DNA from: JAVZLQ01 sp049972525
GTDB taxonomy: Archaea; Thermoproteota; Bathyarchaeia; Bathyarchaeales; Bathycorpusculaceae
Assembly: GCA_049972525.1 (NCBI GenBank)
Contig: JBMFKI010000004.1
Span: 1-64,000 of the forward strand
Length of the DNA: 64,000 nucleotides
Direction: 5' to 3'
Under the pieces are notes generated by a model. The model was not told the origin of the DNA and searched no databases. It worked only from the letters and a program-made list of their open reading frames with translations. This document shows, one piece after another, positions 50,403 to 58,710 of this stretch. Each line of letters opens with the position of its first letter. Within the stretch, counting starts at the first letter, position 1. A program made the position numbers and the translations under genes.

Positions 50403-51479
50403 TTGGAAAGTAGAAAAGTACAAAAAGTAGGCTACTCAACCTTAACAGTTTCACTTCCAAGTGAATGGGCAAAACAGAATAACATTAACCCAGGAGACCT
50501 AGTTTTCATGATGCCTGAAAGGGATGGGACACTAAAGATCATGCCAAGTCAATTTGCACTAAAAGAAGAAGCAGAAGAATATGTGATAAATGCTGATGCT
50601 TGCGACGAAAATGGAATGCTTGAAAGAATAATTGTTGGAAGTTACATGCTTGGAAGAGACGTTTTAAGGGTTGTATCTTCAACGAGAATAAGCAAAGTAC
50701 ATGTGGATGAGGTTAGAGGAATCGTTCCTAAACTAATTGGTCTCGGAATTTTGGAGGAAACACCAAAAAGTGTGCTGTTGCAATGTTCAGTTGACCCGTC
50801 AAAATTCAAACTTGACATGCTGATTAGGCGTTTATCCCTAATTGCCTCAACAATACTTTCAGAGGCGATGCAGGCCTTCCTAGAAGGCAAAGAGGACTTG
50901 GCGATCGAAGCCATCAGCCGTGAAGACGAAGCTGATACAATTTATTACCTTGCTGTTCGCCTGTTGCTTTCTGCGCAGGCTAAACCAGAAATAGCAGAGC
51001 AGATAGGTGCGACGGATGTCCTTTTCATTCCGGCAACGAGGCTTATACTCCAATATTTAGAGTTAATCGCAGATTACTCTGAAGATATAGCCAAAAAAAT
51101 TGTTGAGCTAAAGATTTACCGTAACAGAATTCCAGCAGACATCGTGCAGAGAATTTACCACATTGGCGAGCTAGCTCAAACAATCTTTCAGAAAGCCTTA
51201 GACTGTATTTTTACGCGAGACCTTCGCGTAGCCAATGGAGTTTTGGAAATGAAGGAGGTTCTAGAAAGAGAGGCTGAAAGACTAATGCACGAAGCTCCTG
51301 AAATTCCATACTTAAGAGCTTACATTTCATGCCTAACAAAAATCGCAGACAAAGGCGCAACGATTGCGGATATAGCCATAAACAGAGCCCTTGAGCAGCC
51401 TAAGAAAGATGTAGAGAACATTGTCCGCATGGTAAAACATGTGCGCTCAATTCCCTTATCGACGAAAAAGGAACAGTAA
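50403..51479 (+). CDS. phoU: AbrB-PhoU fusion, phosphate-uptake regulator
   Basis: A 358-residue archaeal PhoU. The N-terminal AbrB/SpoVT domain (1-55: VQKVGYSTLTVSLPSEWAKQ, GDLVFMM) is a swapped-hairpin DNA-binding fold. Two PhoU helical bundles follow (about 115-340), with acidic metal-binding helices such as ISREDEADTIYYLAVRLLLS. It probably senses phosphate status and regulates transport genes. The TTG start at 50403 has GGTGAAAAC before it. No phosphate transporter lies next to it. Confidence 0.85.
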   Translation: MESRKVQKVGYSTLTVSLPSEWAKQNNINPGDLVFMMPERDGTLKIMPSQFALKEEAEEYVINADACDENGMLERIIVGSYMLGRDVLRVVSSTRISKVHVDEVRGIVPKLIGLGILEETPKSVLLQCSVDPSKFKLDMLIRRLSLIASTILSEAMQAFLEGKEDLAIEAISREDEADTIYYLAVRLLLSAQAKPEIAEQIGATDVLFIPATRLILQYLELIADYSEDIAKKIVELKIYRNRIPADIVQRIYHIGELAQTIFQKALDCIFTRDLRVANGVLEMKEVLEREAERLMHEAPEIPYLRAYISCLTKIADKGATIADIAINRALEQPKKDVENIVRMVKHVRSIPLSTKKEQ

Positions 51480-51567
51480 AAATTGCTTCATTTATGATTT
51501 AGTTTTGACACAAGAAGCCTTAAGTGCATGTATGTAAATATTGTAAATATGGAGAGGCTTGAGATAG

Positions 51568-52035
51568 ATGAGTAGTTTTGAGGAAGCCCTCCGAAATATA
51601 GATGTTTTCTGCAGAGTTTTAGTGAAGAAGATTGCTGAAAGCGAGGAAGATAAAAGCGACATCCTTGTGGAGCCTATGGAGAAGCTCCTTTACAAGAAAT
51701 ACATAATAAGCGAACAAGTAGAACCAAGTCCAGCGAAACATTTAATTCCGCTGCCACAACTTGAGGAACCTCTCATAGATGTTTTTGAGGATGAAAGCTA
51801 CGTTAAAATTCTAATACAGTGTAGATGCAAGGATCAAAAGATAACGGTTCACATGGATGTGGACGGTATAGAAATCTGCAACAAAGTATGCCATAAAAGG
51901 GATGATGGAAACGAAGTTTGCGTTGACGAGTGTAGGAAGTTAACGCTTCCAGTTGAACACTTGAAAATTGAGAGCATGATTACAAAGTGCAATAATAATG
52001 AAGCATTTGAAATAGAAATTCCAAAAGGAAACTGA
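51568..52035 (+). CDS. Cysteine-rich Hsp20-like protein
   Basis: A 155-residue protein. The second half resembles an Hsp20/CS beta-sandwich (LIDVFEDESYVKILIQCRCK, ITVHMDVDGIEIC, LTLPVEHLKIESM). It carries eight Cys, most in the loop QCRCK...EICNKVC...EVCVDEC, which is unusual for an Hsp20 and suggests metal or redox chemistry. The ATG has GGAGAGGCTTGAG upstream. The fold assignment is moderate and the function unknown. Confidence 0.6.
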   Translation: MSSFEEALRNIDVFCRVLVKKIAESEEDKSDILVEPMEKLLYKKYIISEQVEPSPAKHLIPLPQLEEPLIDVFEDESYVKILIQCRCKDQKITVHMDVDGIEICNKVCHKRDDGNEVCVDECRKLTLPVEHLKIESMITKCNNNEAFEIEIPKGN

Positions 52036-52055
52036 TAGAGTTTAAGCGTATTGCC

Positions 52056-52256
52056 TTATTGCTGACTTTCCTCTCTTCGCCTTATTCTACCTCTGCATTT
52101 TTCTTCTTCGCTGCATTTCATACAAGTGTAAATTACGTCGAACTCGCTTTTGCTTGGGTTTGACGGATTTACGAAAAACGCGAAGCATTCTTCACCTTTC
52201 TTTATTGTAGCTCCGCAACAAAAGCACTTATGCTCTTTAAGGGCGGTTACTTTCAT
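52056..52256 (-). CDS. Small zinc-ribbon protein
   Basis: A 66-residue protein with two pairs of Cys (HKCFCCGATI and YTCMKCSEEEKCRG) that form a treble-clef or zinc-ribbon site, ending in a basic RGRIRRREE tail. The real function is unknown. It converges on the Hsp20-like gene, with 20 nt between stops. Confidence 0.7.
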   Translation of the reverse strand: MKVTALKEHKCFCCGATIKKGEECFAFFVNPSNPSKSEFDVIYTCMKCSEEEKCRGRIRRREESQQ

Positions 52257-52353
52257 AACTTATTCCCAAAATTGAAATTACGCTTTGGACTATTAAACAC
52301 TTATTCAGCAATTTTGGAAAAACAAATGAACAAAAGTGGAGATAGAGACGATT

Positions 52354-53229
52354 TTAGCCTATTTTGCTGAGCACTGGGTCTAATTTTACTTTGTGAAATT
52401 CAGGTGCAAGCTCTTTTGGATTTACACCCAAGCTTATGCTTAAAAGTTCAGCGTAGTGTATTACGGGTATATTGTATTCTTCTTTGTATGTTGTTTTTAT
52501 CAGCATTTGCCCAAGGTCTAACGTTAGGAAACAGAATGGACAAAGCGTTGATATACAGTCGGCTCCAACCCTAGAGGCGTTAACGATTTTGTCTCTTGCT
52601 ATGGCTAAAGCCACATCGTCAGCATAACCCCTTAAAAGACCACCGCAACATTTCAGCTTATTCCTATACCAGATGCTTTCAGCACCTATAGCCTCAACCA
52701 AATTGTCGAAGATTTTCGGGCGCTCTGGGTCGTCAAACCTTAGAAGGGCGCTTGGTCTTAGTAGGTGGCATCCAGAAAAGGCTGCAACCTTAAGTTTGCT
52801 CAGTGGCTTCGTTACGTTTTTCTTTAGGTTGTTTACGCCAATATCGTTCATCAAAACTTGGAGGTAGTGCCGCACTTCCTTGTTTCCCTTAAATTCTTTC
52901 CCAACATTTGAAAGGATTTTGTTAACCCTCTTCTTTAGTCCTTGCTTTTCTTTAAGGAGGGTGTTTGCCATCGCAAGTGATTCGAAGCATCCCGTGCACA
53001 AAGTAACGATGTTAAGATCTGCTTCTTCGGCTAGACAGATGTTGTACGCTGCAATTGCCAAGCTTGTTTCTAGGTCTATTGACTGTAATGGTGGCGGAGC
53101 GCAGCACGTCATTTTTTCCAAATCTACGAGTTCTATTCCAAGTTTTGTTAGGGATTTTCGTGCTGCCAATTCGTAATGCGGTTGCCGCGCGGGTATCGTG
53201 CAACCCAAAAATAAAGCATAGCTCGTCAC
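52354..53229 (-). CDS. hdrB: Heterodisulfide reductase subunit B, locus 2
   Basis: A 291-residue HdrB paralogue. Motifs are FLGCTIPARQ, MTCCAPP, LCTGCFESL, SGCHLLRP, KLKCCGGLLRG and LCPFCFLT, so the cysteine frame for two noncubane clusters is kept although the first CCG reads CCA. It differs considerably in sequence from the locus-1 copy, so the two may favour different disulfides. The GTG start overlaps the hdrC stop (TAGTG). Confidence 0.9.
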   Translation of the reverse strand: MTSYALFLGCTIPARQPHYELAARKSLTKLGIELVDLEKMTCCAPPPLQSIDLETSLAIAAYNICLAEEADLNIVTLCTGCFESLAMANTLLKEKQGLKKRVNKILSNVGKEFKGNKEVRHYLQVLMNDIGVNNLKKNVTKPLSKLKVAAFSGCHLLRPSALLRFDDPERPKIFDNLVEAIGAESIWYRNKLKCCGGLLRGYADDVALAIARDKIVNASRVGADCISTLCPFCFLTLDLGQMLIKTTYKEEYNIPVIHYAELLSISLGVNPKELAPEFHKVKLDPVLSKIG

Positions 53230-53744
53230 TACGTCTCACCCTTCTTAAACTGGATTTTGTCGAACTCCGTTGCCGAAAGAATTTTTTTCACGGCTTCGAC
53301 GCCTGCTGGCTTAAGCGGTGGCAAACCGTATTCTGCCCGCTTTTTCTCAAGGAATTTCGACATTTGAACTATGCGCCCTTCGCTTGCAAGCCCAGCTGCA
53401 AATTCCGAGTAGATGTTTGGTATGTTTCCCTCGCGGATGGCCATGTTTCTTAAGGCATAAATTACGTCGGCTACTTCGACCTTTTGTGGACAACGTTCTT
53501 GGCAGTTATAGCACGAAGAACAGAGCCATATGGCATCGCCGGATAAGACTTCATCCCTTAACCCAAGAAGCGCCAACCTAATGACTTCTCTCGGATTGTA
53601 TTTTTCTGTTATTTTTGCCACTGGGCAGCTTGCGGCGCATGTTCCACACTGATAGCATAGGGTTATCGTTTCTCCGCCAAGTCTGCTAGTAATCTCTTTG
53701 GCGAAATTCTTTGCGAATGGTTTCGTTTGCGTTTCCTCTGCCAT
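53229..53744 (-). CDS. hdrC: Heterodisulfide reductase subunit C, locus 2
   Basis: A 171-residue ferredoxin subunit with two [4Fe-4S] motifs, CYQCGTCAASCPVAKI and CSSCYNCQERCPQKVE. It passes electrons from the HdrA-MvhD fusion to HdrB. ATG 53744 lies 22 nt downstream of hdrA. It is clearly paralogous to the locus-1 HdrC. Confidence 0.95.
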   Translation of the reverse strand: MAEETQTKPFAKNFAKEITSRLGGETITLCYQCGTCAASCPVAKITEKYNPREVIRLALLGLRDEVLSGDAIWLCSSCYNCQERCPQKVEVADVIYALRNMAIREGNIPNIYSEFAAGLASEGRIVQMSKFLEKKRAEYGLPPLKPAGVEAVKKILSATEFDKIQFKKGET

Positions 53745-53766
53745 AGCGTTTATTCTCCTCTCTGGT

Positions 53767-56190
53767 TTAGGCTACGTGCAGCGCGCCTAGCTTCTCTACT
53801 CTCTCAGTCATCGCTCTCGCAACTTCGGCGAACTTGTCTCCTTCTATGTAAACCATGTTGAACATTTCAAGGCGTTCTGGTTCTATGCCATACTCCTTCA
53901 GCAGCATTTTTGCAAGCTCAACCTTCCTTTGCGCCTTTTGGCTTCCAACTTCATAGTGGCAACCGTCTGGCTTACATCCTACAACCATTACTCCCTGAGC
54001 GCCAGCCTTAAAGGCTTCAAGTATCTGCTGAACTTGAAGAATGCCCGTGCATGGAACTCGCATTGTCCTTACGTTTGCTGGATACTTCAGCATAGCCATT
54101 CCAGAAGAGTCAACTGCAGCGTGACCGCATTCGGAGCAGCATAAAGCCAAAATTAAAGGCTTTGATGTTCCATTAACAGATAATAACGCTTTCATCTGCG
54201 CTGAAATTTGGCTCGGTTTCAAGTGGCGAAGTTCTATTGCACCTACTGGACACGTACCCACGCAGACGCCGCAGCCCTCGCACAAGAGGTCGTCAACATG
54301 CGCAACAAGGTGTCCATCAGCCTTTTCTGTCAGGGTTATTGCTCCGTATGGGCAGGTTACTGGACAGAATTCGCAGTCTCCGCAGTAATCCTCATTTACG
54401 TGAGCTGTCTTCTGGTCTTTAACTATTTTGCCGTTTAGAAGGAACTTTGCAGTTTTAACCGCTGCTGAGTGAGCTTGAAGCGATGTTGTTGGCGCATCCT
54501 TCGGAAATGTTGCTCCACCACAGATGAATATACCTTTCTTCTTCGTTTCTGTAGGTCGAAGTTTCGCGTTGTATTCTTTGAAGAAACCGTCCTTGTCGAT
54601 TTCCAACCCCAACATTTCCGCGAGTTGTTTCGTGTCTTCAACTGGCACCATCGCGGGTGACAGAACGACGAGGTCTGCTTCCAGTTCTAGGAATCTTCTT
54701 AACAGTTCATCTTCAACATCGACTATTAGCAGTTTTGCCTCTGGGTCGTACAGAATTTCCGTAGGTCTACCCTTAACAAATTTTATTCCCATCTCTCTTG
54801 CACGTTCATAATAGTATTCGTGTTCTCTTCCAGTTGTTCTAATGTCAATGTAACATATTGTTATATCCGCATCTGGATAAGCCGACTTAATAAGCGTTGC
54901 ATGTTTCAGCGATATCATACAGCAAATGCTTGAGCAGTATGGGTTCCAACGCCTATCCCTAGAACCAACGCATTGTATGAAAACTATGCGCTTTGCTGGC
55001 TTTTTGTCTGAAGGACGAATTATCATGCCGTTTGTCGGTCCGAAACCGTCAATCATCCTTGCAAGTTCAAGCTGCGTTATAACGTCTGGATATTCACCGT
55101 AATGATACTCCTTTATCACGCTTGGGTCGTATTCCCTAAAGCCAGTTGCGACTATTATGCTGCCGACATTAAGCGTCACCTTCTTACTCTTCTGATTCAA
55201 TTCAATGGCTTTTGTCGGACAGACGTCAACGCATTTTGCGCACTCTTCAAATTTGCATGCCTCAGCGTCTATGACATATACTGGCGGGTAAACAAGCGGC
55301 GTGTTTATGTAAATTGCTTTTCGATTCTTTAGTCGTGCATTGTACTTGTCTGGAACTTCAACTGGACAGACGGATGCACATAAGTTGCATGCAACACATT
55401 TTTCCTCGTTAACATATCGCGGTTTTCTTTCAACAGTAACCTTATAGTTTCCAGGTGCACCTTCAACTTTTAAAATTCTAGAGTTTGTCAGCACATTTAG
55501 GTTTGGAATTTCAGAAAAGCCAGAACGGTAAACGCATTTTCGCGAAGTGTGCGTTATTGTTTTAACGTCTGAAGTTGGTGATTGAATGCATATTGCACAG
55601 TCGTCTGTTGGGAAGAACCTTCCAGCCTTTGCGGCTAATCCGCCTAGGAATGGTTCTTTCTCTACCAAGTAAACCTCAAAGCCCATGTCCGCCAGGTCCT
55701 CGGCTGCCTGCATTCCTGCCAGCCCGCCGCCTATGACTAAGACGGATTTTACGGCTGGAAATTCAAGTTTCTCTATAGGCTCTGCAAGTTTGACGCGTTC
55801 TGTTGCGGCTAAGAGCATAGCCTTCGCCTTTTCTGTAGCTTCTTTTGGAGAGTCTCTGTGCGGCCATGCGCAGTGGTCTTTTATGTCTATAACTTCCACA
55901 AAGTTTGGGTTAAGTCCAGCGTTTTCAACGGCTTCAACTATATTTATTTCGCCAAGTTTTGGGATGCTTTCAGCAACGACGACGCGGTTTATTTTCCCGT
56001 TTTTCACGGCGTCCACTATCGTTTTAAGCCCTTGACCTCGCCAAAATTCGCTTCCAACCGCCATAAGAGAGACTCCTGGAACCTTTTTCAAGTAGCCCGC
56101 TATTTCCTCGAAGTTTAGGATTTCCGTTAACTGTTTTCCACAGTCGGAAAGGAATATTCCAATTTTGGCTTCTTCCATTTTCCCACTCAC
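53767..56190 (-). CDS. hdrA: HdrA-MvhD fusion, locus 2
   Basis: An 807-residue fusion. The N-terminal HdrA domain (1-140) has lost most of its Cys: SDCGKQL, AESIPKLG and DHCAWPH replace CHCG, ASCTPRTH and QCSW. The FAD module follows (VIGGGLAGMQAA, about 155), with ferredoxin sites CVACNLCASVCP and CKFEECAKCVDVCP. C-terminal ferredoxins are CGDCEFCPVTCP and CEGCGVCVGTCP. The last 130 residues are an MvhD [2Fe-2S] domain (ALCCSECG, VPCTGI, VVGCKPDGCHY). The fusion explains why this locus has no separate mvhD. GTG 56190 overlaps the mvhA stop. Confidence 0.95.
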   Translation of the reverse strand: MSGKMEEAKIGIFLSDCGKQLTEILNFEEIAGYLKKVPGVSLMAVGSEFWRGQGLKTIVDAVKNGKINRVVVAESIPKLGEINIVEAVENAGLNPNFVEVIDIKDHCAWPHRDSPKEATEKAKAMLLAATERVKLAEPIEKLEFPAVKSVLVIGGGLAGMQAAEDLADMGFEVYLVEKEPFLGGLAAKAGRFFPTDDCAICIQSPTSDVKTITHTSRKCVYRSGFSEIPNLNVLTNSRILKVEGAPGNYKVTVERKPRYVNEEKCVACNLCASVCPVEVPDKYNARLKNRKAIYINTPLVYPPVYVIDAEACKFEECAKCVDVCPTKAIELNQKSKKVTLNVGSIIVATGFREYDPSVIKEYHYGEYPDVITQLELARMIDGFGPTNGMIIRPSDKKPAKRIVFIQCVGSRDRRWNPYCSSICCMISLKHATLIKSAYPDADITICYIDIRTTGREHEYYYERAREMGIKFVKGRPTEILYDPEAKLLIVDVEDELLRRFLELEADLVVLSPAMVPVEDTKQLAEMLGLEIDKDGFFKEYNAKLRPTETKKKGIFICGGATFPKDAPTTSLQAHSAAVKTAKFLLNGKIVKDQKTAHVNEDYCGDCEFCPVTCPYGAITLTEKADGHLVAHVDDLLCEGCGVCVGTCPVGAIELRHLKPSQISAQMKALLSVNGTSKPLILALCCSECGHAAVDSSGMAMLKYPANVRTMRVPCTGILQVQQILEAFKAGAQGVMVVGCKPDGCHYEVGSQKAQRKVELAKMLLKEYGIEPERLEMFNMVYIEGDKFAEVARAMTERVEKLGALHVA

Positions 56191-57644
56191 CTTTTTATTT
56201 CTCTAATTAACTGCCTCTTATTATCGTAAATTTCAATTTCCATTGGCATTTGTCCAACCGCAAAATGCGTGGCGCATGCAAAGCATGGGTCGTAAGCCCT
56301 AAAAGCCATCTCAACCATGTTCAATACTCCATCGGTGACGCTTCCCTCTTTTATCAGCGCCTTCGCGGCATTCTTTATTGATATGCATATGCTTGGTGCA
56401 TTATGCGTTGTAGCCACGATCAGGTTAACTTTTTTGGCTAAGGCTTTCTCGTCAAGTATGTAATGGTGGATAAGTGTTCCCCTTGCAGCCTCAACTATGC
56501 CAACGCCTTCACTTGGCTTTCCAGGCTTATTCCTAATATCTTTGCTTGTTATTTCAGGGTCTGTTACAAGCTCTAATGCACGTTCAGCTGCATACAGAAG
56601 CTCTATTAGCCTAGCCCAGTGATAAGCTAAGGTATTGTGGACTGGTTTTCCGCCGAGGGTTTTATACATTCTTTCGTATTCAGCCTGTGCCAAAGGAGTT
56701 GCCATGCCATCTGCGGCGTTAAGCCTTCCAAGAGGCCCAACACGGTAAAGCCCGCTTTGCGGTCCGCCAACCAAGCCTTTCCATCCAATTTTCTTTAAGT
56801 ATGGCAGTTTCACGTACGTCCACGGTTCCACATGCTCTTCAATCACGTTTAGGTATTCTTTCGGTTTGAATTTCACAAACTCTTTCCCATAGGGGTCAAC
56901 AACACGTACATCGCCGTCATAAAAGTTTACATGGTTGTTCTTGTCAACTAAGCCCATGTAGTAGGTTTGCAACGTGTAGGCTTCGCTTTTTATAAGGTTT
57001 ACATAGTCCGTGTTTTTCAGCACTATGTCGTCGAAGAGTTTTAAGCTAAATTTTCCAAATTCAAGACAGCTTCTAACCATCTTTTCAATTTCCCGCCTCT
57101 CCTCTTCGGACAATGGTTTTGAAATGCCTCCTGGTATGCAAGCGCTAACTGGATGCGTTGCCTTCCCGCCTAGAATCTCTGTTATCCTTTGCCCGTAAGC
57201 TCTATGCTTTATGACTTTTTTGCCAATTTCTAGTCCAGCTTTTTCTATGACGCCCAAAACATTTCGCTTTTCTGGCGGTGCGTTTGGTCCTACGACGAAA
57301 TCTGGTCCACCTAAATAGTAGAAGTGCAATGTGTGGTCGTAAATAAAGTAGCCACAATACATGAGTTCGCGGAGTTTTTTGGCTGTTTCTGTTGGCTCAA
57401 CATTGAATGCTGCATCTAAGGCTTTTGCGCCTGCCATGTGGTGTGCAACTGGGCATACGCCGCAGATTCTCGTTGTTATTATTGGTAGATCTTCAGCTCT
57501 TCTTCCCTCGCAGAACCTTTCGAAGCCTCTTAATTCTGGAACTTGGAAGTAAGCTTCCTCCACGTTTCCAGCGTCGTTCAAGAATATTGTTATTTTTCCG
57601 TGTCCCTCAAGCCTTGTGATTGGGTTTATAACTATCTCCTTCAT
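56187..57644 (-). CDS. mvhA: F420-nonreducing hydrogenase large subunit, locus 2
   Basis: A 485-residue group 3c [NiFe] large subunit. The L1 motif RICGVCPVAHHM and L2 motif DPCFACATHF hold the NiFe ligands, with a C-terminal extension to be removed by a protease. It is closely similar to the locus-1 copy throughout, far more so than the two HdrA or HdrB proteins are to each other. No maturation protease is encoded in this locus. Confidence 0.95.
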   Translation of the reverse strand: MKEIVINPITRLEGHGKITIFLNDAGNVEEAYFQVPELRGFERFCEGRRAEDLPIITTRICGVCPVAHHMAGAKALDAAFNVEPTETAKKLRELMYCGYFIYDHTLHFYYLGGPDFVVGPNAPPEKRNVLGVIEKAGLEIGKKVIKHRAYGQRITEILGGKATHPVSACIPGGISKPLSEEERREIEKMVRSCLEFGKFSLKLFDDIVLKNTDYVNLIKSEAYTLQTYYMGLVDKNNHVNFYDGDVRVVDPYGKEFVKFKPKEYLNVIEEHVEPWTYVKLPYLKKIGWKGLVGGPQSGLYRVGPLGRLNAADGMATPLAQAEYERMYKTLGGKPVHNTLAYHWARLIELLYAAERALELVTDPEITSKDIRNKPGKPSEGVGIVEAARGTLIHHYILDEKALAKKVNLIVATTHNAPSICISIKNAAKALIKEGSVTDGVLNMVEMAFRAYDPCFACATHFAVGQMPMEIEIYDNKRQLIREIKR

Positions 57645-57645
57645 T

Positions 57646-58581
57646 CTACTTCACCTTCCTCCGCAGAATAGAATTAGCCAAAGAATACTTGTAGAAAGTT
57701 CCAATAGGGTCAACGATCTGCTCGATGACTTTTGAGTCTGCGGCTATTGACGCGAAAGCGCTTACCATTGCTGCGCCCTGTTCTGTCACTCTTGGCGTTG
57801 GTCCACCGCATCCCGTGCATGGCACATTAGCCTTTAGACACTGTGCACTGCATCCGCCTCTTGTTGCGGGTCCCATGCATATTACGCCTTGGTCTAGGAA
57901 GCAGGTTTTGAAATCGTCCTCTATCTCGTATATTCTCTTTATTTGCGTGATTTTTCTATCTTTTTTCTCTCTTGGACATTCGTCACATACCGACTTGTTC
58001 AGTAGGAAACTTGCGCCTTTTGGCGGCAGTTTACCGCTTACTATTGCGTCTAGGGCTTCTATTATCCGCGGAACTGGTGGTGGACAACCCGAAATAAAGT
58101 AGTCAACATCAACTGTTTGAGTTAAAGTTTTGACAGTGTCATAAAACTCTGGCAGCTCAAGTTCACCTTCCCTAACATTTAGGCGAGTTTGAGGAATAAT
58201 CATCTGCGGATTTTTCGTAGATGGTGTTTCGAAATAGGCCCTTTCAAAGATTTTCTCTTTATTCCACAAGTTTCCAAGCCCTATTACGCAGCCGTCGCAA
58301 GCGCACGAGCCAAAAGCTACAAGAACTTTAGACTTTTGCCTTAGGAGCTTTGCCATCTGCTCTTGCTCACTGTTACGAATTGCACCGTTAAAGAAACAGA
58401 CATCTATGCTTTTATCTGGCATGTTTTCAACATCTTTGTATTTTATGTCCATGGCTACTGGCCAAAAGACTATGTCGGCTTTCGCTACCACATCAAGGAT
58501 TTTCTCGTTTATGTCCAGTACAGCAATTTCGCAGCCGCCACAACTGGCAGCCCAATAAAACGCGAATTTTAGCTTCTCCAT
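57646..58581 (-). CDS. mvhG: F420-nonreducing hydrogenase small subunit, locus 2
   Basis: A 311-residue small subunit with three [4Fe-4S] cluster sites (WAASCGGCEIA, SGCPPP, CDECPRE, GGCSAQCLKANVPCTGCGG). Unlike the locus-1 copy (GACAQLGGIPG), the second proximal-cluster segment reads GSCACDGCVIG, with two extra Cys. The position of the last Cys matches the supernumerary Cys of O2-tolerant hydrogenases, but the partner Cys next to CGGC is absent. It is the first gene of the locus-2 operon. Confidence 0.95.
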   Translation of the reverse strand: MEKLKFAFYWAASCGGCEIAVLDINEKILDVVAKADIVFWPVAMDIKYKDVENMPDKSIDVCFFNGAIRNSEQEQMAKLLRQKSKVLVAFGSCACDGCVIGLGNLWNKEKIFERAYFETPSTKNPQMIIPQTRLNVREGELELPEFYDTVKTLTQTVDVDYFISGCPPPVPRIIEALDAIVSGKLPPKGASFLLNKSVCDECPREKKDRKITQIKRIYEIEDDFKTCFLDQGVICMGPATRGGCSAQCLKANVPCTGCGGPTPRVTEQGAAMVSAFASIAADSKVIEQIVDPIGTFYKYSLANSILRRKVK

Positions 58582-58710
58582 TTCTGCACCAGCTTGACAT
58601 TCAATAAAGTGTTGATAATCACATTTCTATGATTTAAATTTAGCCATAGTAAATAGAGAAAATATTATGAGAAAGTAAATTATATTTAAGGCATTTTTAA
58701 CGCATACCGC

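Noticed and set aside
50275..50472. N-terminal extension of the DUF2061 frame
   Set aside because: It would overlap the start of the AbrB-PhoU gene on the other strand. A better start with GAGGAG lies at 50274-50280, at the family boundary.
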